Source: Allosphingosinicella deserti
GTDB lineage: Bacteria; Pseudomonadota; Alphaproteobacteria; Sphingomonadales; Sphingomonadaceae
Direction: 5' to 3'
Length of the DNA stretch: 64,000 nucleotides
NCBI RefSeq assembly: GCF_003012735.1
Contig: NZ_PXYI01000012.1
Span: 105,259-169,258 of the forward strand
The notes beneath the pieces are model-generated. The model did no database searches. It saw nothing but the letters and a program-made list of their open reading frames with translations, and had not been told where the DNA came from. Position numbers and translations under genes: made by a program. Positions within the stretch are counted from its first letter, which is position 1, and every line of letters starts with the position of its first letter. Positions 1 to 7,656 of the stretch are shown here, one piece after another.

Positions 1-408
1 GGCGGGATCGACGCCGGCGCCGATGCGCTGATCGCACAGCTGCAGGCGCCTCCGGAGGCGGCAGAACGCGCGGCGATGGAGGCGCAGCAGCAACAACAAC
101 AGCAGCAGCAATCGGGGGCGCGCTCCGGCGGCGGTGGGGGCGGATCGATCCTCACCCTCATCTTCTGGGGTTTCATCCTGCTGTTCGTGATCCTGCCGAT
201 GCTGAGCGGCGGGCGGCGTGGACGCCGGCACCGCCGACGGGGCGGCGGCGGCGTGTGGATCTGGGGCCCCGGCCTTGGCGGTGGCGGCTGGGGCGGCGGC
301 GGCGGTTCGTCCTGGGGCGGCGGCGGTGGCGGCTGGGGCGGCGGCGGAGGCGGCTTCTCCGGCGGCGGTGGCTCGTTCGGCGGCGGCGGGGCTTCGGGGG
401 GATGGTGA
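1..408 (+). CDS. TPM-domain (YgcG-like) membrane protein, 5' end cut off by window
   Basis: The reading frame is open from base 1, so only the C-terminal part is present. It shows a glutamine run (about nine Q), a glycine-rich linker, one hydrophobic membrane segment (around TLIFWGFILLFVILPML), a short Arg-rich patch and then a long tail made almost only of Gly with Trp, Ser and Phe. This is the usual tail of YgcG/TPM proteins, whose TPM domain faces the periplasm; that domain would lie upstream of the window. The next gene also codes for a TPM-type protein and overlaps its stop codon, which supports the call. Function of the family is poorly defined; a role in envelope or photosystem repair is known only for the plant relatives. 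Confidence 0.8.
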   Translation, partial: GGIDAGADALIAQLQAPPEAAERAAMEAQQQQQQQQQSGARSGGGGGGSILTLIFWGFILLFVILPMLSGGRRGRRHRRRGGGGVWIWGPGLGGGGWGGGGGSSWGGGGGGWGGGGGGFSGGGGSFGGGGASGGW

Positions 409-1082
409 TGCTGCGATTGAGCGAGACCGAGCATGCGGCCGTGAGCGCTGCGGTGGCGACGGCCGAGCGGGCGAGCGAGGGCGAGATCGTCACGATCGTC
501 GCGCCCCGATCCGATGCCTATCACGACGTCGGCCTCCATTATGCGGTACTGGCGATGCTGCTGGTGCCGGCCTTGCTCGCCTTTCTCCCGCAATCGTTGA
601 TCGACCGCGGCCTCGCGCTGGTGCTCGGCTGGAATGCGGAGCTTGCCCGGCCGATGCTGATGATGTTGCTGTTCGCCCTGCTCGCCTTCGTCTTCCTGGT
701 GGTTCGCTTCGCGCTCGCCTGGATGCCGCTGCGCATGGCACTGACTCCCGCCAGCACCAAGAACCGGCGCGTGCGCCGACGCGCGCTCGAGCTGTTCCGC
801 GTGGCGGCCGAGCAGCGCACCACCGGCCGCACCGGCGTTCTTCTCTATCTTTCCCTGCTCGAGCACCGGGCCGAGCTGATCGCAGACCAGGCGATTCACA
901 GCCGGGTCGAGCCGGAAGTGTGGGGCGACGCCATGACGGCCCTGATCGACAAGGTTAGAGCAGGCGAGCCGGGCGCGGGCATGGTCGCAGCGGTCGAGCA
1001 GATCGGCATCGTGCTCGCCGCGCATCTTCCGCCCTCCCACGACAATCCCAACGAACTACCGGATAGGCTGATCGAATTGTGA
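408..1082 (+). CDS. TPM-domain membrane protein (second of pair)
   Basis: A 224-residue protein with an N-terminal segment typical of the short TPM form (SETEHAAVSAAVATAERASEGEIV), two membrane helices around residues 45-65 and 80-105, then a soluble second half containing RTGVLLYLSLLEHRAELIAD, a hallmark of the TPM fold. I placed the start at the ATG overlapping the previous stop (TGATG), because a G-rich Shine-Dalgarno lies about 7 nt before it; an ATG two codons earlier is possible. It is translationally coupled to the Gly-rich TPM protein upstream and to the Nudix gene downstream. The exact role is unknown. Confidence 0.82.
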   Translation: MLRLSETEHAAVSAAVATAERASEGEIVTIVAPRSDAYHDVGLHYAVLAMLLVPALLAFLPQSLIDRGLALVLGWNAELARPMLMMLLFALLAFVFLVVRFALAWMPLRMALTPASTKNRRVRRRALELFRVAAEQRTTGRTGVLLYLSLLEHRAELIADQAIHSRVEPEVWGDAMTALIDKVRAGEPGAGMVAAVEQIGIVLAAHLPPSHDNPNELPDRLIEL

Positions 1083-1615
1083 GCGACAGAACCAAAGGTG
1101 AAGGCGAGATCGTCTGGCAGGGACGATTCATTGCGGCGAAAAAGCAGGGCAAGTGGGAATATGTCTCCCGTACCCGCGACGTCACCGCGGCGGTGATCCT
1201 CGCCATCCATGAAGGCCAGGTGATCCTGGTCGAGCAGCATCGGGTGCCGGTCGGCGGCCCCTGCATCGAGCTTCCGGCCGGCCTGGTCGGCGACGATCAG
1301 GAAGGCGAGGCGATCGAGGCCGCCGCCGCGCGCGAGCTAGAGGAAGAGACGGGGTACCGGCCCGAGCGGGTCGTTTCGCTCGGCAAGTTCTACGCCTCCC
1401 CGGGCATGTCGGCCGAGTATTTCACTCTCGTCCGTGCGGAAGGACTGACCAAGGTGGGCGAAGGCGGGGGCGTCGAGGGCGAGGACATCATCGTCCACCA
1501 TGTGCCGCTCAGCGAGATCCCGGCATTCCTCGAGTCGAAGCGCGCCGAGGGCTATGAGGTCGACGTCAAATTGCTGCTGCTGCTCGGGCCGAGCCTGGTG
1601 CCGTCACTCGGCTGA
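1079..1615 (+). CDS. Nudix hydrolase, ADP-ribose pyrophosphatase-like
   Basis: A 178-residue protein carrying a complete Nudix box, G-x5-E-x7-REL-x-EE-x-G-Y, at about residues 70-92. The metal-binding glutamates RELEEE are intact. Proteins of this type hydrolyse nucleoside diphosphates linked to another moiety; the length and the upstream motif PVGGPCIELPAG fit the NudF/ADP-ribose group, though substrate cannot be fixed from sequence. The start is a GTG overlapping the TGA of the TPM gene by four bases, so the three genes probably form one transcript. Confidence 0.88.
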   Translation: MSDRTKGEGEIVWQGRFIAAKKQGKWEYVSRTRDVTAAVILAIHEGQVILVEQHRVPVGGPCIELPAGLVGDDQEGEAIEAAAARELEEETGYRPERVVSLGKFYASPGMSAEYFTLVRAEGLTKVGEGGGVEGEDIIVHHVPLSEIPAFLESKRAEGYEVDVKLLLLLGPSLVPSLG

Positions 1616-1644
1616 GGCGCCGAAGCCGTTCAGGAGCCCAGCGT

Positions 1645-1720
1645 CGTTCGCCCGAGCAAGGTCGAGGGGCGCTTCTCCAGCGTCGGTGCCACGCCCCTCG
1701 ACTTCGCTCGGGACGAGCGG
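1645..1720. repeat. Imperfect inverted repeat between converging genes
   Basis: Bases 1645-1671 and 1692-1720 form two arms of about 27-29 bases that are inverted copies (core CCCGAGC..GGTCGAGGGGCG against CGCCCCTCGAC..GCTCGGG), with a 20-base loop. It lies in the tail-to-tail gap between the Nudix gene and the complex I gene. It resembles the short palindromic intergenic repeats scattered in sphingomonad genomes and could also act as a two-way terminator. There is no clear T run. Confidence 0.6.
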
Positions 1721-1746
1721 TGATGCGGGTCAGGCGGAACCCAGCT

Positions 1747-2025
1747 TTACTTGAAATTGTCCGCGTAGGACTGGAGCTTGAGCTTGCGCTCGCTCGCCGG
1801 GACGAGATGGTAGGGGATGGCGTTGCGCTCGGCATAGGCCCTGGCGGCCTCTTCGGTCGGGAAGGAGAGCGTCACCTGCGACTGGGTGTCGCCGCCGCCG
1901 CTCCAGCCGGTGAGCGGATCGGGGGTATGGGCACGGTGCGATTCGAACTGCAGGATCCACTCGCCGGCGGTCGCCTTGCCGGACTGCATCGCATTCTTGG
2001 ACCGCTGAAAGATTCGCGCCGCCAT
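1747..2025 (-). CDS. NADH dehydrogenase (complex I) accessory subunit, NDUFS4-like
   Basis: A 92-residue protein starting MAARIFQRSKNAMQSG, with the family pattern W-x-L-x-F-E near residue 23, the pair DPLTGWSGGGDTQSQV, and FPTEEAARAYAERNAIPY in the middle. This matches the ETC complex I subunit conserved region (NDUFS4 relatives), a small protein that stabilises the NADH-oxidising arm of complex I in alphaproteobacteria. The open frame extends 15 codons further upstream, but the family start is the internal Met used here. It stands alone downstream of hrpB on the same strand. Confidence 0.87.
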   Translation of the reverse strand: MAARIFQRSKNAMQSGKATAGEWILQFESHRAHTPDPLTGWSGGGDTQSQVTLSFPTEEAARAYAERNAIPYHLVPASERKLKLQSYADNFK

Positions 2026-2098
2026 CTGATACTCCTTCGTGTGCGCGAATTGCCTAACAAGCAGACGCAAAGCAACCGTTTCGCGTTCCTTGCGACAG

Positions 2099-4585
2099 CT
2101 ACTGGGCCCTGCCGCCGATCCGAGCCGTGGCCTTCTTGGTCCGCAGGGTAGGATCCGCCGCCGCCGGATCTTCGGGCCAGGGATGTTTGGGATAGCGGCC
2201 GCGCATCTCCTTGGCGACGGCAGACCAGCTCCCTTTCCAGAAACCGGGCAGATCGCGCGTGGTCTGGATCGGCCGCCCGGCGGGCGAGGTCAGCGAAAGT
2301 ACGAGCGGCACCCGGCCGCCGCCGATCGCGGGATGATCGGACAGGCCGAACAAAGCCTGCACCCGGGTGGTGACCGTCGGGCCCGCCTCCGCTTCATAAT
2401 CGATCGCATGGCTGCTTCCGGCCGGCGTCTCGAAATCGTGCGGCGCCAGCCGGTCGACGCTCTTGCGCCCGTCCCAGCCGAGCAAGGCATCGAGCGTTCC
2501 GGACAGAGCGGAAGGATCCACGTCGGAAAGCCGCCGCTTGCCGGCGACGAGCAGCGGCAGCCATTCGTCGAGGACCGCGAGCATGGCGGCGTCGGAGAGA
2601 TCGGGGAGCGACGGTTCGAACGTGCGCGCGAATACGGCGCGTTTGCGCAGCGACCGCGCGCCGTCGCTCCACGGCAGCAGATCGAGCCCGTGGGTACGGA
2701 CACCCTCGATGAGCGCGGCGGAGATCTCGTCCGGCGACGCCTTGGTATTCTGCCCTTCGCTGAGCGTGATCGCGCCGAGCCTGCGGCCGTGTCGCGCCTG
2801 CACCGTGCCGGTCTCAGGATCGAAGCGGATGTCGGCGCCGCTCTCGATTTGGTCGCCGAACAGGGCCATGACCTCCTCATCGGCGATCGCCGCGGCCGAG
2901 AGGATGCGCGCACCAGCGGCGCTGCCGCTCACTTCGGCTACGGCAAGCCAGCTTTCCCGCGTCAGCGGCGAATGCGGGTCGAGCCGAAAGCCGCGCCCGC
3001 CGACCGAGATCCACTCCTCGCCCGAGGCCGAGCGGCGCCTCGACAGGCGATCGGGATAAGCAAGCGCGACGCAGGCGCCGACACTGTCGGGCTCGCCGCC
3101 CCCAGGGCGTTCGCGGCCGGCGACCAACTGCTGCCACCGGCGTGCCATGCCTCGCGCGGCCTCCGCTCGCTTGCCGCGATCGCCGCGCCAGCGGCGCAGG
3201 CGCAGCTCGAGATCGGAATCGCCGCCGCCGAGGCCCCGTTCCGAAAGCAGGACGGCGATCTCCGCAGCGGTGCGGACCCAGCCGCGCGATTCCGCCTCGA
3301 TCATCATGTGGGCAAGCCGAGGCGGCAGCGGCAAAGCGGCAATCGCTTTGCCGTGGGGGGTCGGCCGACCATCCCCGCCGAGCGCGCCGAGCGAGTGCAG
3401 GCGCCGCCGGGCCTCGTCGACGGCCGCGGCCGGCGGCGTGTCGAGCCAGCGCAGATCCCTGGGATCGGCAACGCCCCACAGCGCGCAATCGAGCAGTAGG
3501 GCCGACAGATCCGCTTCCAGAATCTCGGGCGGATCGAATCGCGGCAGGCCGGCGGTCGCCGCCTCTTCCCACAAGCGGTAGACCGTGCCCGGGCCCTGGC
3601 GCCCCGCGCGGCCCGCACGCTGGGTGACCGCCGCCTGGCTGGCGCGCTCGGTGACCAGGCGGGTGATGCCGGCTGCGCGATCGTAGCGCGGCCGGCGGGC
3701 GAGACCGCTGTCGACGACGATGCGGACGCCGTCCAGGGTCAGGCTGGTCTCGGCGATCGAGGTGGCGAGCACGATCTTGCGGCGGCCCGCGGGCGGCGCG
3801 GCGATCGCCGCCCGCTGCGCCGCCGGTTCGAGGCTGCCGTGCAGGCGGTGCAGATCGGTGCCGGACGGTAATTGCCCTTCGAGCCGCTCGGCGGTGCGTT
3901 CGATCTCGGCGACGCCGGGCAAAAAGGCGAGCAGGCTGCCCTCGGCCTCCGCGAGCGCGCGGCGGATCGCGGGCGCCATATCGTCCTCGATCCGCCGCTC
4001 CGCCGAACGGCCGAGATAGACATGGCCTATCGGGTGGCTGCGGCCTTCGCTGAGGACGACCGGGGCCGGTTCGCCCTCCTCCGCCATCAGCCCGGCGAAG
4101 CGCTCGCCATCGAGTGTCGCCGACATTGCAACGATGCGCAGGTCCGGCCGCAGCGCGGCCTGGGCGTCGAGCGCGAGGGCGAAACCGAAATCGCTGTCGA
4201 GGCTGCGCTCGTGCACCTCGTCGAACAGCACCGCCGAGATGCCGGCAAGCTCCGGATCGGACTGGATGCGATTCCGGAAAATGCCTTCCGTGAGGACGGT
4301 GACCCGGGTTCGAGAGGACCGCTTCGTATCCAGCCGGGTGGCGTAGCCGATCGTCTCGCCGACCCGCTCGCCCGCAAGCTCGGCCATCCGCTCCGCCGCC
4401 GCTCGGGCCGCAAGGCGGCGTGGCGAGAGCACCAGCACTTCGCCCTCGCACCAGGGCTCGCCGAGCAGGACGGGTGCGACGGCCGTGGTCTTGCCGGCGC
4501 CGGGCGGCGCGACGAGGACGGCGTTCGCGCCGCGGCGCAGCGCAGCGAGAAGATCGGGCAGGACGGCGTGGATCGGCAGGGTCAC
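2099..4585 (-). CDS. hrpB: ATP-dependent RNA helicase HrpB
   Basis: An 828-residue DEAH-box helicase. Walker A is APPGAGKTT near residue 26, the DEVH box follows near 120 (LFDEVHERSLDSDFG), motif III is SATLDG, and the second RecA domain carries the QRAGRAGRQGPG motif. The C-terminal half matches the HrpB-specific domain (LSLTSPAGRPIQTTRDLPGF, FWKGSWSAVAKEMRGRYPKHPWPEDP). Length equals that of typical HrpB. Its cellular role in proteobacteria is not well settled; it is a DExH RNA helicase distinct from HrpA. The gene is transcribed alone toward the complex I subunit. Confidence 0.96.
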   Translation of the reverse strand: MTLPIHAVLPDLLAALRRGANAVLVAPPGAGKTTAVAPVLLGEPWCEGEVLVLSPRRLAARAAAERMAELAGERVGETIGYATRLDTKRSSRTRVTVLTEGIFRNRIQSDPELAGISAVLFDEVHERSLDSDFGFALALDAQAALRPDLRIVAMSATLDGERFAGLMAEEGEPAPVVLSEGRSHPIGHVYLGRSAERRIEDDMAPAIRRALAEAEGSLLAFLPGVAEIERTAERLEGQLPSGTDLHRLHGSLEPAAQRAAIAAPPAGRRKIVLATSIAETSLTLDGVRIVVDSGLARRPRYDRAAGITRLVTERASQAAVTQRAGRAGRQGPGTVYRLWEEAATAGLPRFDPPEILEADLSALLLDCALWGVADPRDLRWLDTPPAAAVDEARRRLHSLGALGGDGRPTPHGKAIAALPLPPRLAHMMIEAESRGWVRTAAEIAVLLSERGLGGGDSDLELRLRRWRGDRGKRAEAARGMARRWQQLVAGRERPGGGEPDSVGACVALAYPDRLSRRRSASGEEWISVGGRGFRLDPHSPLTRESWLAVAEVSGSAAGARILSAAAIADEEVMALFGDQIESGADIRFDPETGTVQARHGRRLGAITLSEGQNTKASPDEISAALIEGVRTHGLDLLPWSDGARSLRKRAVFARTFEPSLPDLSDAAMLAVLDEWLPLLVAGKRRLSDVDPSALSGTLDALLGWDGRKSVDRLAPHDFETPAGSSHAIDYEAEAGPTVTTRVQALFGLSDHPAIGGGRVPLVLSLTSPAGRPIQTTRDLPGFWKGSWSAVAKEMRGRYPKHPWPEDPAAADPTLRTKKATARIGGRAQ

Positions 4586-4826
4586 GCGCGCAGTCTCAGC
4601 CAGAAGCGAAGACGCAGGGGAAGAGGATTTCGTGGGTACGGTGGACGGCGGGGCGCTTCAAGCCCCCGGGCGAGCCTCGCAACCCGCTCCACCAGCCCGC
4701 GGCTGACGGCTGCTCCGCAGCCGGTTGCGGCTCTCGACACGTCCCCGGCGTGTCGACCCGTCTACACCCCCTCCTCGTACTCTGGGAGAATTTTCGTGAA
4801 GGTCGCGTCCCTACAGGCGGGCAGAT

Positions 4827-5108
4827 CTACTTGCGGGCCTCAAGCGGGCTGTTGCGGGTGTCGGCCGTGCCGCCTTCGGGCAGTTGGACCTCGGCCGCCT
4901 TGATCGGCCTGGGCGTTGCACCGGCGGCCATGCACTGGGCGACGACGACGGGATAATCGAGGTCGTTCTGGCCCGGCAGCACGGCTTCGGTCGCCTGGCT
5001 GCAGGCGGCTTCGGACTGGTATTGGGTGTCGAGCGTCCGCACCTGCTGGCACGCCGCGTCGCCTTCGCCGCAGCCCATGATCGCGATGATGAAATATGCC
5101 GGTCCCAT
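4827..5108 (-). CDS. Small hypothetical protein with four cysteines
   Basis: A 93-residue protein starting MGPAYFIIAIMGCGEGDAAC, with a short hydrophobic N-terminus and four cysteines (C13, C20 and two more in the middle) that could form disulfides if it is exported. The end is Glu/Arg rich and polar. The open frame extends upstream, but this Met fits a membrane-targeted start and the upstream part is low in coding character. I recall similar short proteins in sphingomonads but know no function. It diverges from the ABC exporter gene, with about 115 bp between the two starts. Confidence 0.6.
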   Translation of the reverse strand: MGPAYFIIAIMGCGEGDAACQQVRTLDTQYQSEAACSQATEAVLPGQNDLDYPVVVAQCMAAGATPRPIKAAEVQLPEGGTADTRNSPLEARK

Positions 5109-5223
5109 ATCTGCCAAACCGTTGGCGAATAAGGCCGTTCCAATCGTTTCGCCTGCGTTATCGGCAACTGTCCCGGCCGGGACTCCTTGGTTGGGAGGGG
5201 GACAGTTCCTACCTAAGTGGTCC

Positions 5224-7041
5224 ATGCGTCCTCTCGAAAATTCCGACACATCTCCGAAGGCAGGCTGGTCCGCGCTACGGCGGTTCCTACCCTATTTGTG
5301 GCCGGCCGGCGAGCCGGCGCTGAAGACTCGTGTCGTGATCGCCGTGCTGCTGGTGCTGATCGCCAAGGGCGCGACCCTGATCATGCCGTTCGCCTACAAG
5401 GCGGCAATCGACCGGATGTCGGGTCCGGTTCAGGCCGGGGCCGGTCTCGCCATCGCTCTGGTGGTTGCTTATGCAGGTGCTCGCTTCGCCGGCGTATTGT
5501 TCGACAATCTGCGCAACGCGATCTTCGAGAAGGTCGGCCAGGATGCCGCGCGCCGGCTAGCGGAGACCGTGTTCCGCCACGTGCATCGCCTGTCGCTGCG
5601 CTTTCACCTGGAGCGGCGCACCGGCGCACTGACCAAGATCGTCGAGCGCGGCACCAAAAGCATCGACATGATGCTCTATTTCCTGCTGTTCAACATCGCG
5701 CCGACGATCATCGAGCTGCTTGCGATCTGCGTCATCTTCGGGATCAAGTTCGGCCCGGGCCTGGTCGTCGCGACCCTGGTGATGGTGGTCGCCTACATCA
5801 CCTTCACCCGTGTCGTGACGGAGTGGCGGAGCAAGCTCCAGCGCCAGATGAACGAGGTCGACAACCAGGCGATCGCGCGGGCGGTCGATTCGCTGCTGAA
5901 TTACGAAACGGTCAAATATTTCGGCGCCGAGGAGCGCGAGGCGCGCCGCTACGGCAGCGCGATGCAGGCGTTCGCGGGCGCCGCAGTGAAGAACGAAACC
6001 TCCTTGGCCTGGCTCAACATCGGCCAGTCGCTGATCACCAATCTGATGATGGCCGGCGCGATGGGATATACCGTCTGGGGGTGGAGCCGCGGCAGCTTCA
6101 CCACCGGCGACGTGGTGTTCGTCAACACCTTCCTTGCCCAGCTCTTTCGTCCGCTCGACATGCTCGGCTGGGTCTATCGCACCATTCGCCAGGGGCTGAT
6201 CGACATGGAAGCGATGTTCGGAATCGTCGACACGCCCGAGGAGGTTCGTGACCTCGAGGGTGCGCCCGCGCTGCACGTCGAAGCCGGCCATGTTCGCTTC
6301 GAGGACGTGCGCTTCGGCTACGATCCCGACCGCGAGATCCTGAAGGGCATCGATCTCGAGGTGAAGCCGGGCACGATGGTCGCCGTCGTCGGCCCCTCGG
6401 GCGCCGGCAAATCGACGCTGTCGCGCCTGCTGTTCCGTTTCTACGAGCCGACCGCCGGGCGGATCCTGATAGACGGTCAGGACATCCGTCGGGTGACTCA
6501 GGCCAGCCTTCGCCAGGCGCTGGGCATCGTGCCGCAGGACAGCGTGCTGTTCAACGACACGATCGGCTACAATATCGGCTATGGCCGCGACGGCGCGGGG
6601 CAGGACGAGATCGAAGGCGCGGCCAAGGGCGCTGCGATCCACGATTTCATCGCCAGCCTGCCCCAGGGCTATGCGGCGCAGGTCGGCGAACGCGGCCTCA
6701 AGTTGTCGGGCGGCGAGAAGCAGCGCGTGGCGATCGCCCGGACCCTGCTCAAGAACCCGCCGATCCTTATCTTCGACGAGGCGACCAGCGCGCTCGACAG
6801 CCGCACCGAGGCGGCGATCCAGGAGACGCTGCGCTCGGTGGCGGCGCGGCGAACGTCGATCGTCATCGCCCACCGCCTCTCGACGGTGATCGATGCAGAC
6901 CAGATCGTCGTGCTCAACGAAGGCCGGGTCGCCGAGCGCGGAACCCATGCCGAATTGCTGCGCAGGAACGGCCTTTACGCCGAAATGTGGACTCGCCAGC
7001 AGACCGAGCGCGAGGACGAGGAAGCCGAAGCCGCCGAATAG
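5224..7041 (+). CDS. Atm1/HMT1-type ABC exporter (fused permease and ATPase)
   Basis: A 605-residue half-transporter. The N-terminal half has about six membrane helices with the Atm1-type stretch RTGALTKIVERGTKSIDMML and ALNYETVKYFGAEEREARRY-like segment. The ATPase half has Walker A GPSGAGKST, the Q-loop, signature LSGGEKQRVAIARTLL, Walker B ILIFDEATSALD and the switch AHRLST. This subgroup exports glutathione-bound compounds or metals, as shown for Novosphingobium Atm1. The ATG at 5224 is preferred over earlier in-frame Met codons, which would overlap the divergent small gene and lack transporter-like sequence. Confidence 0.93.
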   Translation: MRPLENSDTSPKAGWSALRRFLPYLWPAGEPALKTRVVIAVLLVLIAKGATLIMPFAYKAAIDRMSGPVQAGAGLAIALVVAYAGARFAGVLFDNLRNAIFEKVGQDAARRLAETVFRHVHRLSLRFHLERRTGALTKIVERGTKSIDMMLYFLLFNIAPTIIELLAICVIFGIKFGPGLVVATLVMVVAYITFTRVVTEWRSKLQRQMNEVDNQAIARAVDSLLNYETVKYFGAEEREARRYGSAMQAFAGAAVKNETSLAWLNIGQSLITNLMMAGAMGYTVWGWSRGSFTTGDVVFVNTFLAQLFRPLDMLGWVYRTIRQGLIDMEAMFGIVDTPEEVRDLEGAPALHVEAGHVRFEDVRFGYDPDREILKGIDLEVKPGTMVAVVGPSGAGKSTLSRLLFRFYEPTAGRILIDGQDIRRVTQASLRQALGIVPQDSVLFNDTIGYNIGYGRDGAGQDEIEGAAKGAAIHDFIASLPQGYAAQVGERGLKLSGGEKQRVAIARTLLKNPPILIFDEATSALDSRTEAAIQETLRSVAARRTSIVIAHRLSTVIDADQIVVLNEGRVAERGTHAELLRRNGLYAEMWTRQQTEREDEEAEAAE

Positions 7042-7102
7042 GGATTTCTTGGCCCGCGGCGGGCGCTACAAGCGGCGCGATGGGACATAGAGGGGTTCGG
7101 GC

Positions 7103-7603
7103 ATGCGAATGACTTGGCTGGCGCTCGCCGCCGGAGCCGTGGTGGCGACGGCGACGATCGCGCAGGGCATCGAGGAGCAGGCCAAGCCCCAGCACGATAC
7201 GGCCTGGCACAACGCGCAGATGCTGTATCTGGTCAATCTCAAGCCGAGCGACGGCTGGATGGCGGGCCCCGGGGGCATGCGCTACCGCAAGGTCAAATCC
7301 GGCGCGGCGGGCGCGCCGCACCCGACCCGCACCGACGTCGTCACCATCCATTACGCCGGCCGCCTGATCGACGGCACCGAATTCGACAGCTCGATCGCCC
7401 GCGGCGAACCCGCGACCTTTCCGCTGCCGCGCCTGATCCGCGGCTGGCAGGAAGGCGTTCCGCTGATGGCGGTCGGCGACACGTTCGAATTCGCGATCCC
7501 GCACTATCTCGCTTACGGACCGGAAGGCCGCGGCCCGATCCCGGGCGGCGCCACCTTGCTGTTCACGATCGAACTGATCGCGATCGTTCCACCGGAAGGC
7601 TGA
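7103..7603 (+). CDS. FKBP-type peptidyl-prolyl isomerase, secreted
   Basis: A 166-residue protein with an N-terminal signal segment (MTWLALAAGAVVATATIAQG) followed by a single FKBP domain. Family motifs are visible: VTIHYAGRLIDGTEFDSS, LPRLIRGWQEGVPLMAVGD and the closing IPHYLAYGP..IPGGATLLFTIELI. It should catalyse proline isomerisation during folding in the periplasm. A Shine-Dalgarno AGGGG sits 7 nt before the ATG. It follows the ABC exporter by about 60 bp and may be read from the same transcript. Confidence 0.92.
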   Translation: MRMTWLALAAGAVVATATIAQGIEEQAKPQHDTAWHNAQMLYLVNLKPSDGWMAGPGGMRYRKVKSGAAGAPHPTRTDVVTIHYAGRLIDGTEFDSSIARGEPATFPLPRLIRGWQEGVPLMAVGDTFEFAIPHYLAYGPEGRGPIPGGATLLFTIELIAIVPPEG

Positions 7604-7656
7604 CGCGAGAGCATTAGCAGGGTGACGCCCGGCTCCGTTCCCGCTACGTCCCGCTG

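Noticed and set aside
250..400. Tandem-looking GGCGGCGGC repeats, considered as a repeat array
   Set aside because: They are codons of the Gly-rich tail of a TPM protein, in frame and without unit structure beyond Gly codons.
4586..4826. 240-bp gap after hrpB, with a small hairpin CGACACG/CGTGTCG at 4735-4755
   Set aside because: No gene-like frame, T run or repeat partner was found; the hairpin is too short to call.
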